A program made the position numbers and the translations under genes. Shown here piece by piece: positions 36,253 to 46,979 of a stretch of DNA of 64,000 bases. Position 1 is the stretch's first letter; each line of letters opens with the position of its first letter. The stretch comes from Pelomyxa schiedti. Its lineage: Eukaryota; Evosea; Pelobiontida; Pelomyxidae. The notes beneath the pieces are model-generated. The model saw only the letters and a program-made list of their open reading frames with translations. It was not told where the DNA came from and did no database searches. The stretch is from positions 1-64,000 of the forward strand of contig JAHLWZ010000849.1 in the NCBI GenBank assembly GCA_020536535.1, in the 5' to 3' direction.

Positions 36253-36597
36253 AATGGAGCTCGGGAAGTGGAGTAGTTGCAGAAAAGCAATCTTCAGTAT
36301 CTTTCTCATTGCTTCTGAGTTCGCATGGCTTTACCTGTTGGTGGGTTGCGGCAGGTGTGGAACCAGAGGAGCTCAAATCCTTTGGAATTAAGGGTACCCT
36401 TTCTTTTATTACATATAAATAACCCCTTGACACAAAAAACGGGTTGTTTTTTTTGTTCTCTTGCTTCATTCTACAGTTTACATTTCAAAATGGTGTTACC
36501 TCTTATAAGGAGGGGGTTCTAGACTTCAGGGGTTCTCTCCCTGAAAGAAATGGATGAAGGTATGGAACAATCAGTGATGATGGTGTCTGCCTGGCGA

Positions 36598-39500
36598 TCA
36601 TGGGGGTCCTTTCTTTGGTGCCTTGGGTTTTTTGAGTGTGATGTGGGTCACCTTTTGTGAGATTGGTTTAGTTTAGTACCACGGAGATTAGGAATACAAG
36701 AATAGAGGAAAGATTCCAACCTTTTTTATAGCCCGTGAAATTGCTTGGGTATCGTTGTGGTGGCCTGGTTCAGAGTTTTCATCGTTATCATTACAATCTT
36801 TTGCTGGTTCCTGTCTTCGTTGGTTTAGTGGCATTGCATTTCTAAGCAAAGAAGGGCTGGTGCGGTCCCGAAGTGCAACTGCTTTCTGAAGAATAGTGCT
36901 TAACTCTGTTGGTGGATAGTTCTATGTTTGGAAGTGAGTAGTAGATATGAAGGTATTTTTGATATAACCTGAAGAAGAAACATATTTGAGGAAAAATCCC
37001 CTTCCAGGAGTTGGGCCTTCAAGTTTCTATACTTAGTAAGTGACTTTTGTACTGGGATGTGTAAGCTGTACATGATCATGGCACAACAAAAATGCAACAT
37101 AAATTCAAATCGATGGGGATCGGCAAATAGTGAGTCCCAGAGTCGCAGCACATCTGGAAGATCAAATTCCTGAGAAACAAGTAAAAGAATCCATCTCAAT
37201 GAATATAACTGTGCAGAGGAGTAAGATAATGTTAAATAAGTGGAGGATAACTTCAATGGTGAGTCCTTTGCTCTCCAAATCAGACCATAACTGTTGGTAT
37301 CTTACTTGAGGGGAAGCTATTATGTCTCTTCATACCTCGGGGTCATGGAATTCGAGCAGGGTGTCAAGTTGACCCAGAGTCTTGTGTACACCAACAGTTG
37401 AAGAGTCCATTCTGTTAATCATCAAAAAGGAAAGGGACCACTTCCGCATACGATTTGATGAAATGATCCATGACCTCACCCATAAGCCCACTGAAGCAGA
37501 AGAATGTGTCTGCCTCGGCATTCAACATAGCCTCTATCCAGTTTAAGAAAAACCTTGTCACGCAGGAAACACTTTACCTGGATCATCTTTTCCCACATCC
37601 GACGTGCACACATAATACAACGGGGCCAGAATGGCATTCATTCCTGTGTATGATGAGGAAGGATACAAGTAAAAACCTTGAACATAGCGTATTCCAGGAT
37701 TTAGTTTTGCAAATAAGAATAGAATGTGTTTTAATGCATGGTAGTGTATTGTTTCACCTGACTAAATTTATGATTACTCAGAGCTTGCAACTCATGTTGT
37801 GTTACCGAAAAGTTGAATATGTGGAGATGAGGAGAAGTTCTTGTTATATCCTTATTGATTTCATTCAGTGCCACTTTATCGGGTGGTAAAGGAGAAAAAG
37901 TAGGAGGCTGGAAAACTTTAGAGAAACTAGCCAATAAGCTGTTTTGAATACAATCTGGCTGAGCCGAATCATTTCCTGATCAAATTCTGTTCTCCAGTCA
38001 GAGTAGCACCGTCTTTTTTCTTGTATTGTGGATTCCCACTGACTTCTATCCAATGGCAAGAAATCGAGAAGGATCTATGTTGCAGTCAGTCAAAAGGTAA
38101 TCAGTACGTTTGCACCTTCCAGTAAGCAGGTCTTAACCTCTCGGGAATTCCTTGGAAAGCCAGTTCCCGGATGTAAGAAATCGATAGAGTGCCTGCGTTA
38201 GGCGAAATTGCTTCCCCATATAATGCAACTCTGCATTATGACTAAGAGAAGAAATGAAAGGTTGGGCACCTCTGGGATGACTTGCTAGGTTGCTTTGAGC
38301 ATGCCTGAGATATTAGAGTGGATGGCAGCGTTGTAGATGGAATCGAATCCCCATCAATAGACGGAGAGCGGCTGCTACACGGGAGGGGGAATGGAGTTGA
38401 AGGAGAAGAGCTATACTGTGCATCAGAGCTCAGGTCAGGTGAGGAAGAGTTTGAGGTGTGCTCAATGCTCTGAGGTACGGAAGGAAGGGGATATGCGGGA
38501 ATAGCGTGGCGCATATGGGTTACTCCAGATCCATGTGACACCTGCCAGTTTCTGGGAGATTCGGGTGGTTGTGATTGATCAGAAGTGAGGCATGATGCGA
38601 AGTTTGAAATTACACTCTTTGGCAGATTTTGTGGAACAGGAGTTGACGCAAATGCCCAAGCTGAAGGTTGAGTTCCTTTTTTGGTTTCAGAGGCAGCACC
38701 CATGGGAAGTGGCGTGGTTGAGGCAGGTTGCTCAGGTTCCTCAATTGGGTTCTGTGGTTTATCCAACAATATAGAGACAGGGAGTATCTGTTCTGTTGAT
38801 TTTGCGCCATTTTGATATGAAGACAAAGGCAAACATGGAGACGAAACCGGTGTTGGTGTAGACAAAGAATATGAAGTTAGCGGAGGTGGAGATATTGAAG
38901 ATGCAGATGAAAAGGAAGAATCAAGGTTAGGGGATGGCTGTGGCTGTGGGGGGGTGGCCTGGTCAGAGACAGGAGGGGCAACCACATGCGCTTTTCTGGG
39001 CCCACATTCAGCAGAATCACCTGAACTACTTTCACCAACACACCCAAGTGAATCAACAGCCACCCCACTACCTGGCTCCGTGGTCCCATTAACGGCGGTA
39101 GTATTGTTGTGTATATTTCCGTTATCTTCAAGAATCGCCGTTTGGGACTGGGACTGGGACTGAGACTGAGACTGAGACTGGGCAGTTGGCCGCGGTGAAT
39201 TTGTTGGGCTGGGCTGGTGTTGCCTGACAACGACGGGGCTTGATGAGTTCGCATCACCCAATGCCCCGAGAGAGAAGCCAGGCTTCGTCACGCCCATAGT
39301 ACCCCCGTGGCCCAGTGACGCCTGAGAGGGAGGCCCAGTCCCACACGGCGCCTTTGGTTGCTGTTGCTGTTGTTGTTGTTGTTGTTGTTGTTGGCTGTGG
39401 TGGTGGCGGCACTCACCCACGGCGTCGTTCTTGTCCCGGCCCCCGCCGCCCCCGGCCCCGTCGCCGCTGCCCCCACTGAGGCAGCCATAGGTCGTTATCA

Positions 39501-39810
39501 TCAGCGGGCTGCTGGTCGCCGCCCCCGTCGGCGGGGGTGGCGGGCAGCGGGCAGCGGGGCACCCACCGCGGGTCGCCGGTACGTACTTGGGCAGGATGGG
39601 AGGGGGGATGCGGGACAGGGAGGTGCAGGGAAGCGGTGCCCTGCGGCGACAATAACCGCGTGGTGCTGGCTGAGGCGACGACGATGTCGGGGCAATCCGG
39701 GGTTGTGGATTGGGCTGCTGCGATTGTTGGTGGTGTTGCTGCTCGCTGGTCTCGTGCGTGAACGCGGGCAGCAACTTGGGGTTTTCACACGGGGCTGAAC
39801 CGTCGCTCAT
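36598..39810 (-). CDS. TBC1D13-like Rab GTPase-activating protein with a long disordered N-terminus
   Basis: ATG 39,810 opens a single 1.6-kb exon of Pro/Ser/Gln-rich sequence (about 510 residues) that contains polyQ and Ser-Gln repeats. It joins in frame through a short intron (about 38,268-38,223) to the TBC domain: ISYIRELAFQGIPERLRPAYWK, LLDFLPLDRSQWESTIQEKR, then AEADTFFCFSGLMGEVMDHFIKS-type sequence (shown here only in part, about 37,515-37,455). Next come LYSLRWILLLVSQEFDLPDV, LRLWDSLFADPHRFEFML and LLEGDFSSN. The IPxxLRxxxW and 'RW..LL.SQEF.LPDV.R.WDSLFAD' motifs are those of TBC1D13, a GAP acting on Rab35 in animals. The tail ends at TGA 36,598. Exons in the stretch 38,000-37,520 were only partly resolved, so I did not verify the catalytic Arg (IxxDxxR) motif. 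Confidence 0.9.
39145..39182 (-). repeat. Hexanucleotide repeat coding for Ser-Gln dipeptides
   Basis: Six to seven units of GGACTG/AGACTG on the plus strand read as alternating Ser and Gln on the coding strand, within the disordered N-terminus of the TBC protein. Confidence 0.9.
39356..39393 (-). repeat. Polyglutamine tract in the TBC protein
   Basis: Twelve Gln codons, mostly CAA with CAG, in the disordered N-terminal extension. Confidence 0.9.
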
Positions 39811-40218
39811 TGGCCGAAAAAGAAGAAAAAAAAAAGGGGATTCCCCGAACGACAAAAAAAGAAAAAACAAGATGTTGGGGAAGCTGAGCAAACCGGGCGA
39901 AGAGTACTCCCTTGGTTAGCAGTTAACTGGGGCTCCAACCCAGTTAAACAAGCTGCTTGAGAAGAAAACAATTAATTTTTCCAAGAGACCAGTTTTAGAT
40001 TTTAGTCACTGGAAAGTGATTTTTTGGGGAGTCCCACAACGGGAGACAATTACCATATCATAAGACTCATTTATGCGGGGAAAAAGAAGGCCTCCTCTTT
40101 TCCTTCCATTAGAATTCTACAGTAGTGCATTGGGGTTTTGTTGGTTGGTTGTGCCTGAGTTGTAGTGACTGTGTGTTTGAGAGTTTATAGCGGGTAATGG
40201 GGTAGGTTAGGTACGGTT
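39811..40218. other. Spacer between TBC protein start and kinase stop
   Basis: About 400 nt separating two minus-strand genes. It should hold the TBC promoter. No open frame with recognisable features. Confidence 0.6.
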
Positions 40219-43200
40219 CTAATAGGGGTATGCAGGGCAAGGCTCCAATGTGCAGTTGGCAAAACACCCAGGGTTAGCATGAAGGAATGGGTCTCCAATG
40301 AGTCGGTCGTGGTGCAAAGTCCACACAAGGGAACTCACGGAGTGGGAGCGTTTTCCTATTGGGATATACTCATAACCACGGTCAGGTTCCCCATATATCC
40401 TGTGTTAGTTTTAGAGTTGGGTTGTGGTTTTTCTTTAGTTTAGCTTACTCCGCAAGTTTAAGATCACCATCAATCATTCTACATAGCTGGAAAACTTGGT
40501 TTGGCCCCCCGACCCTTTGTATGACAACGAAGGAACCTGGTGTGCTGTAAAGCAGTCTCCTCAGGTCCTTGTCTTCCACCATTCCAGCAAACCAGACCTG
40601 TGAGCAGAGTTTGGTCATCTGTTGTTGGTGAACTTGTTAGTACGACTGAATTGTGGGAAAACAATTTGGGGTACGCAACTGCGAGAAAGTGCTCCGTTTT
40701 CGCGTAGAAGCATCCAAATGAAGCAATGAATGAGTTGAACTGCTTTGGAGTAATGTCACAGCCAATGCCTAGTTGTAATGTTAGTGTGTTTGTGAAGTTG
40801 GGTGTTGGTTGTACCGAGCGGGGCCCTCTGCAGGACATTAATCAACTCTTGGGGCTGCTGCAAGTTCGCCGCTAAACAGTTTCCAAAGTCCTTCCAAGGC
40901 ACCTTCAACTTAAGCCCAAAGCAAGATATCCACCAGTTGAGGTCTCTCACATGTGGAATGTCGACTCTGAGGGTGATCTCCTTGAGCTTCTCTATTACAA
41001 CCATGATGGGTGGTCTCTCTGTGGGTTCTTGGTGCCACATACTTTCAATGAGAGCTTTCATGTGTCCGGCCTATGACATAGAGTGAGAAGGGTGTGAAGA
41101 AAACTGGAATTGGCAAAACCACTCACCAGTGTTTGTGGTGCCCATGGCTTATTCGGTGCATTTAGTGGGTAAAATGAAGGCCTTTTGCCATCTTGCAGCG
41201 CAGTTATGACTTGGTTGGTATTATACCCAGGAAAGACTGGCAGCCTTGTGAACATTTTAAAGAACGTTACACCCAATGCAAAGCTGTTGTAACCAAAAGA
41301 AAAAGAAAACACGTGAGCAATTTTTGTATTGAGAGTGGTGACTTCTTTCTCCCTTCACCCTTTATTTTACTTGACTACTCACAAACATACATATCAGTAG
41401 ATGTAGACCCACAACAGACAAGTTGAGGTGTAGCTGAAGAACGGGAAGAATTCTGCGGAGAAAACATCTCGGGTGGCATATAACCGACTAGGGAAAGTTT
41501 CAAGTAATTGATTTATTCGAATTAAGGTTACGCCAAATAGTCAGCTGGACATACCAGTGCCTAATCCCGGATCAGTTTCGAGGTGGCTCTTCCCATTGGG
41601 CAGCTGCCGTGCGAATCCAAAATCAGCCAGCTAAGTTTACATGTTTAGGCCTTCTTGAAAGGGGAGGGACAATCTTACTTGTACTTTCAAACCTTGGAAG
41701 TCATCCCTACGGAGCAATATGTTGCTCGGTTTGATGTCTCTAAACGGCTGGTTAGCTTTGACTAGGACTTGTGAAGCAGGGAGAGAGGGACCCGAACCGA
41801 TGCAGAGTCTTCATAACAACATGGAGATGTGCCACAGCTTTTGACTGTTTAGGGTTGGGTGAGTTAGTGAAATAAAGAAAATCTCCTTGCGAAAAGAAAG
41901 GAAGGGATGTGGAGGAGTAAACTCACCATCTGAAGTGCTATTTGCAACATTCCTGTGAACCATTCATCAACGTTATCAGTAGTGAACTCCTTTGGTACTC
42001 CGGGAATACACTTGGGGTTTTCGATCAATGTCTGCAGATCTCCAGCCATCTCCGGCATTACAAAAGTCGCCATATCACTAGTCTCGCATACATCTGTAGA
42101 ACGAATCAATGAATGAATTAAGAGAGGTGAAAAAACTCTTACAGTAAAGGGGTACAATGTACTCATGGCTGGCACTTCTCAACAACATGGCCTCGTACTT
42201 GACGCGCCTAACGGGAGTGGGATTTGCGCCGATGAGTGGTACTTCCTTGATGGCATAACGACAGTCTAACATTGTGGCGCGGTACACTTGGCCATAGGTG
42301 CCGCCTGCGATCCTTTCACCACGGGTGATTTTCCCTGTTACATCCAGCACGGACTTTGGCCAGTTTGGCTCCTCGAATTGTGAACCCCTTGGTTTGCTGC
42401 TTTCTCCTGTCTGTCCCACAACTATTGCTCCCCCTCCAACTCCTAGTCCTGAAACCAAAGCAATTCCCCCTAGAACTGGGGTAGCGGCAGCATTGGGTAG
42501 TATTGTGGGAATAGGTGTAGTGGTGTTTGCTGGTACTGTTTTACTTGTTGTTGTGTAAGTGGTTGTGCAACAGTTCACATTATGGCTGTCATCCTCCGCC
42601 ACAAGAACTGGCTTTGGTACTGGTTTTGGTATTGCAGGAGGCAAGGTGGCAGTGCGACTCTTGGAAATTGGTTCACTCACCGCGACGTCTTCATCATTAT
42701 CTGGGGTCAGTACCTCGTCACCTTGCTCTTGTTCATAGTCGTGAGCCCCTGAGGTGTGATGATGGTGATTACTGTGACGCGGCAGGGTTGCAATGTTACT
42801 GTTGGTGTCGTCGTGGTAATCATCTTCCGTGCAAGTGATTTCTCCACTGTAAGGTTGGCGCGAACCAAGGCACACTACAGACTCCTCTCTGTCAGCAGAC
42901 GCAGAGCCGTAGACATATGTGGAGGCTTGTTGATGGACAGAGGGGTTGCATCTCTGGGACCGCTCCGAGTTGGGAGCCATGGCCTGCCAAGCGCGGGCCG
43001 TATCGGCTGCAGAGGGGAGAACCAGCTTGAGGCAGTCTGCGTCGCTCAGCCATAGATCAGGGAGGGAAGTCCGTGCAAGCTGTGCATCCGCGGCAGAATC
43101 AAAAATAACGTAGGTGACGTGACACCCAATAGCCGGGAAAGAATCTTGAACCCTATTTTTTGATGGTTTGCCATACCAGTTTCTCGTTCGCAGTAACTGA

Positions 43201-43416
43201 AAAAAAAAAAACTTCAAAACGCAAAATGCCGTGGATGACGAGACGAGGAGACGAGATGGCGGTTGGGGGGAACAAAAAAACCAAAAGAAATGGAACACGG
43301 ACCCCCTTATCAGTGTCGTAGTAGTCGCACGGCGGTACTCTTCCTTCAGCCTGTTCCACTTTCTTGCTGTGCAGACGAGGTAATACCGGTAGTTCGTCGC
43401 ATAAGTCCGCAGCCAT
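40219..43416 (-). CDS. SHK-like protein kinase with C-terminal SH2 domain
   Basis: ATG 43,416 begins MAADLCDELPVLPRL. After a disordered region (to about 42,370) comes an intact kinase domain: AGGTYGQVYRA (glycine loop), YAIKEVPL (ATP lysine), KYEAMLLRSA (alpha-C Glu), VMPEMAGDLQTL (hinge), HRDIKPSNILLRR joined over an intron, LADFGFARQL (DFG), GYMPPEMFSPQ (APE-like) and MWHQEPTERPP. The C-terminal SH2 domain starts near MTKLCSQVWFAGMV. Its phosphotyrosine-binding motif reads PGSFVVIQRV instead of FLVR, so the conserved Arg is missing. A 53-nt intron starting with GTAAGC (about 40,460) leads to the last SH2 exon, ending at TAG 40,219. The order kinase-SH2 matches Dictyostelium SHK proteins. 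Likely a cytosolic TKL-group kinase with altered or lost phosphotyrosine recognition. A second, damaged copy lies at 1,972-3,977. Confidence 0.9.
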
Positions 43417-44519
43417 GTTGCTATTTCTTTTATTTGTTTGATTTTGGGGTTTTTTTTTTACCGCCTTTGTCTTTAATGCCCTGCGGTACAATTTAATTGG
43501 CATGCTCCGAAACTATCGGTTTGGCGAATCCTATAGTTTTACGCATCCTCCTTTATTTTTAATAAGTAATATTATCTGTCTTAGCCGAAAGCGCGAGGAA
43601 GATCTCCTCGCATTGAAGTCGAGATGTTTGTACTTCCTTTACTGCCTGCCACTTGACCCTTATTGTGTTGTAAAAAGCATAAATCCCTCTTTAACAGATG
43701 ATCTCACCATCACAAGACGAAACATGAAGTTTGGGGAAGCCACTCTTTTGGCAGTAATACAGAACAAAATGAATGTGTTTTAACAACGAACTTAAGGAAG
43801 AAACTCTTCTCCCACAAATGAAAGCGAGATAGCCTACAGTTTTGTTTGTACCTCCTCATGGTTACACTTGGCTCTCGTGAAGATAAAACAATAAAATTTT
43901 TTTGATTTTTCACTGAACGCCCAAAACAAGCAACCATTTCGTGGGTCTCTGGTCTCTCTCTGGGGGTGGTCTCTTGTGTGCTGTTTGTGCTTTGAGTGGG
44001 GGGTGTCATATCTTCCCAAAGCCGGTATATGCCACTCAAGCTCTGGTAACGAAATGGTGAATCCCATCACCCACATGCACAAACAGAAGAGAACCACCCC
44101 CAGGGATTCAATCCTGGTGGAAAATGTTAGGGTACTGTATAAAATTATAATTCAAACTACCTTTTGAAATGGGCCGAATTTCGTGGGTCTCTGATTGTGC
44201 TTAAAAAAGAAAGAAACGCCTACGAAGCATATTAAATTCACACACTCCTTTATTATGAATAAAAAACAAACCACGTATAGAAAAAATAAAAACACTTTTT
44301 ACGTAAGCGTGAAAACAGAAAAGCAATAACCATACAAGAACGTAAGAGACTAAACACGTCAGAGGCTGCGCCGCCGATGTTGCCTAGTAAAAAAACTCCG
44401 GTGCTGCGACCGAGAAGATGCGAGCGAAAAGAAAATTAAAAACGATCCGAAAGGAAAAAAACGAAAGTCTAAAAATTACGCACTTTGATCCAGGTTTTTT
44501 TTGGAGGTGGTGACGCGGT
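43417..44519. other. Spacer upstream of the kinase-SH2 gene
   Basis: A/T-rich sequence with several short open frames on both strands. None has homology that I recognise. It should include the promoter of the kinase gene. In the left copy of the duplication the corresponding interval carries the Rab-like relic; that relic is not found here. Confidence 0.55.
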
Positions 44520-45318
44520 TGGGTATTGCTGCGGGTTGTTGTGGGAGGGGAACAACACACCCGTGCCCGAATGAGACGAGACGTCGGGGTCGGCGTCGCA
44601 ATTGTGGGATGCCGTGACGGGGCATTATTATCGTGGGGTTGCCGGCTACTACGAAGTCGGCTTGGCTCATCCATCGTGATTGCGATCGTGAACGTGATTG
44701 GGGGCTGGTTGGTGGCCAGCTTGGTGCTTTTTTTTTTTTGGTTGTGGCCTCCCCCCATCTTTCCTGGGTGGTGGACCGGACCAGCTGTATTGTTGTTGCC
44801 CCGGCATATGTTGGCAACACATATATTCGTGGTGAACAAGATGCCTGGAATATGCGCACAAATAGTTGATTGATGTTGGAGCATGCTTCATCAAGGCCGC
44901 TTTCAGCATTTTTTCCTGCAAGCTCCGCCGGCATCCATTGTTGTGCGGCGCTGATGATTATTGCCCAAGGAGGAAGGAAATCCCCATTGTGGTTTTTGGT
45001 TTTGGTGCATTTTCCCCTCCCAACGCCAACTGGTCTCCGCGAGATGTGTCGTTGCACCCAACCGACACATCAAAAAAAACCGCCTCCCAGTATTCTCTGC
45101 ATCACAGATTCACAGTTATTTTTTTCTATGACAGACCCCCTTAGGGGTCCTCATACTTCTTCTGTTGGAAGGCTATATACTCTGTATGTCAACAGGTGAA
45201 ACACAGAGACTTCTGCCTGGTACCCTCAGATTGATTTCCCCGTAGTAAGAAGCAACACACCGGGGACGTACTTGTTAACAACCACTGTAAGAGGATACGA
45301 GTATTGCCCCCACTCATA
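44520..45318 (-). repeat. Repeat copy B (inverted relative to copy A at 1-530)
   Basis: Read on the minus strand, this segment follows copy A from base 3 (GAGTGGGGGCAATACTCG at about 45,318) through the block GGGGATTTCCTTCCTCCTTG (about 44,990) to the block ending GGGCACGGGTGTGTTG (about 44,550). Between 45,180 and 45,000 it carries sequence absent from copy A, and near 44,740 an A-run insertion. Both copies lie upstream of a kinase-SH2 copy in the same relative orientation. Confidence 0.75.
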
Positions 45319-46655
45319 TCATTCCCCCCATAGTTCTGTTGTTTTGCGAGAGCAACACAAGCTGTACGGAATGGTTGATAAGCATTCCACATGACACTGG
45401 ATGAGGTGAAATGATTCCCTTATTCAGACTCAAAACCAAATACAACACAGGTTTTGGAAATTTGGGTGTGTGAACCAGAGAACCTCTGCTAACACCAAGC
45501 TGTAAGTCTGGCAGATGCTGTGGAGAGTGTTCCAGAGATAATGCTTCCATAGCTAGAGAGAAGTTCGTTGCCACACCCAGGGTTTGTAAGGTAACTTTCA
45601 ACACCCATCAGAATGTGGCCGTATGTGCGTGACACTGGCCAAGTCGCCACAAACAACAACACTGAGCTCACTCACACATTACACTTGGGCATTTAAGTCT
45701 GGGTGTGTACACAATTTGTATTTTCCCTGTTTGTTTTTTTAAAAACGGTAGGTTTTTTTGGAATACAGCCCAAATGTACATATTTACTGAAGCGAGACGG
45801 ACCAGACCTTTAATTCCTTCCACAACAACTCCTGAAAGTACCCTCACAATGAGCTGAAAACGAGAATTAAACTGGATGAAGTGCACTTCTGTGGTGTGCA
45901 GTGGTCATTGATCATACCTCCTCTCTTTCTCCACACAAGCACCGCACACAGGCTCACTCTGCTCGTCACCATCACCTTCTTCTTTTATAGACCTAACGTT
46001 ATTATTGTCTCTCCCACAAGACAATAATAAACTCGGAAGTTGTGTGATGGAGTTTTTCAACTTGGGTCTGAAAATTGGGGAGTTGTTTGAAAAGATAAAT
46101 TCCTGGTAAAAAGAAAAATTTTATTTTTACAACCCCGCGTTTGGAGTGCCGGGGACGATGTGGGAGCAGGAGAGTGCATTCATTTGCACTCATGGATGTT
46201 CTTGTGATAGCGTGTGTTGATGATGTTCATTGAGGTGTGTAGAGTGACTCCATTGCCTGGCTGTGTGTTCTCTGAGATCTCAATGGAGTGTCTGTCACAT
46301 TGAAATGTCTGTCTACCACGGAGATTGAACAGTGTTCTCAGGAAATTATCACCAACGGCAATCCCAACTCAAACAGCCCCTGCCTCATTCTCAGTCCCAG
46401 GCCGAGCCTCCCCTCTGCGGAGCCCAATTCCATGAAAGGCTGGCCCTGCTGCTCGGCGCCCTGGGGGGTACGGGCGACGCTGGTGGCGTGAGCGTCGAGC
46501 TGAGAGTGAGACTTAACAAAAAGAAAAATGGAAACGTACCTGCTTGGTCACCCACTGGGGCCACTTCTGTGGTTGTCTTCAACCTGTGTGAGGAGAGAAT
46601 AAGTCCAAAAAGAAAACTAAACGAAAACGAAATAAACAGCCCACTGCAGCGTAGG
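45319..46655. other. Region without a recognisable gene
   Basis: Open frames of 60-130 codons occur on both strands (for example minus-strand 45,671-45,314 and plus-strand 46,332-46,724) but none shows a domain, family motif or consistent splice structure. Some of it may be further relics of the duplication or of mobile DNA. Confidence 0.5.
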
Positions 46656-46659
46656 TCAG

Positions 46660-46925
46660 TAACTGTTGGGAGCCATGGCCTGCCAATCACGGGGTATCGG
46701 TTGCATAGGGGAGAGCCAGCCTGACGCTCAACCAGAGGTCCCTAATCGTTCCACATGGCTGCGACGAGTACTACCGGTATTACCTCGTCTTGCTGTGCAA
46801 GAAAGTGGAACAATTTGAAGGAAGAGTACCGTGCGACTACTACGGCCAAGCAAAAACACCGACGATTAGCTTTGAACAACGGCCCACCTTGTTTTGGTTT
46901 CTTTTGTAAAAAAAAACTTCAAATT
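46660..46925. pseudogene. Two scrambled fragments of the kinase-SH2 gene
   Basis: Bases 46,665-46,740 (GTTGGGAGCCATGGCCTGCC and beyond) match plus-strand 42,970-43,040, inside the kinase gene's 5' coding region. Directly after, 46,755-46,850 (ATGGCTGCGACGAGTACTAC and beyond) matches the minus strand at 43,416-43,310, the gene's very beginning. A short A-run followed by CTTCAAA near 46,910 resembles plus-strand 43,205. The two main fragments therefore lie in opposite orientation to each other. Base differences and indels show they are not recent perfect copies. No intact frame of the kinase remains. Confidence 0.75.
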
Positions 46926-46979
46926 GACATCAGCATTAACGTTTGACAGATTCTGGAAGTTGCACATAGCCAAACCTTG

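Noticed and set aside
40479-40545. The SH2 domain of the minus-strand kinase as truncated at the TAA near 40,445
   Set aside because: A GTAAGC donor just before the stop leads over an intron of about 50 nt to an exon that matches the end of the other copy's SH2 domain.
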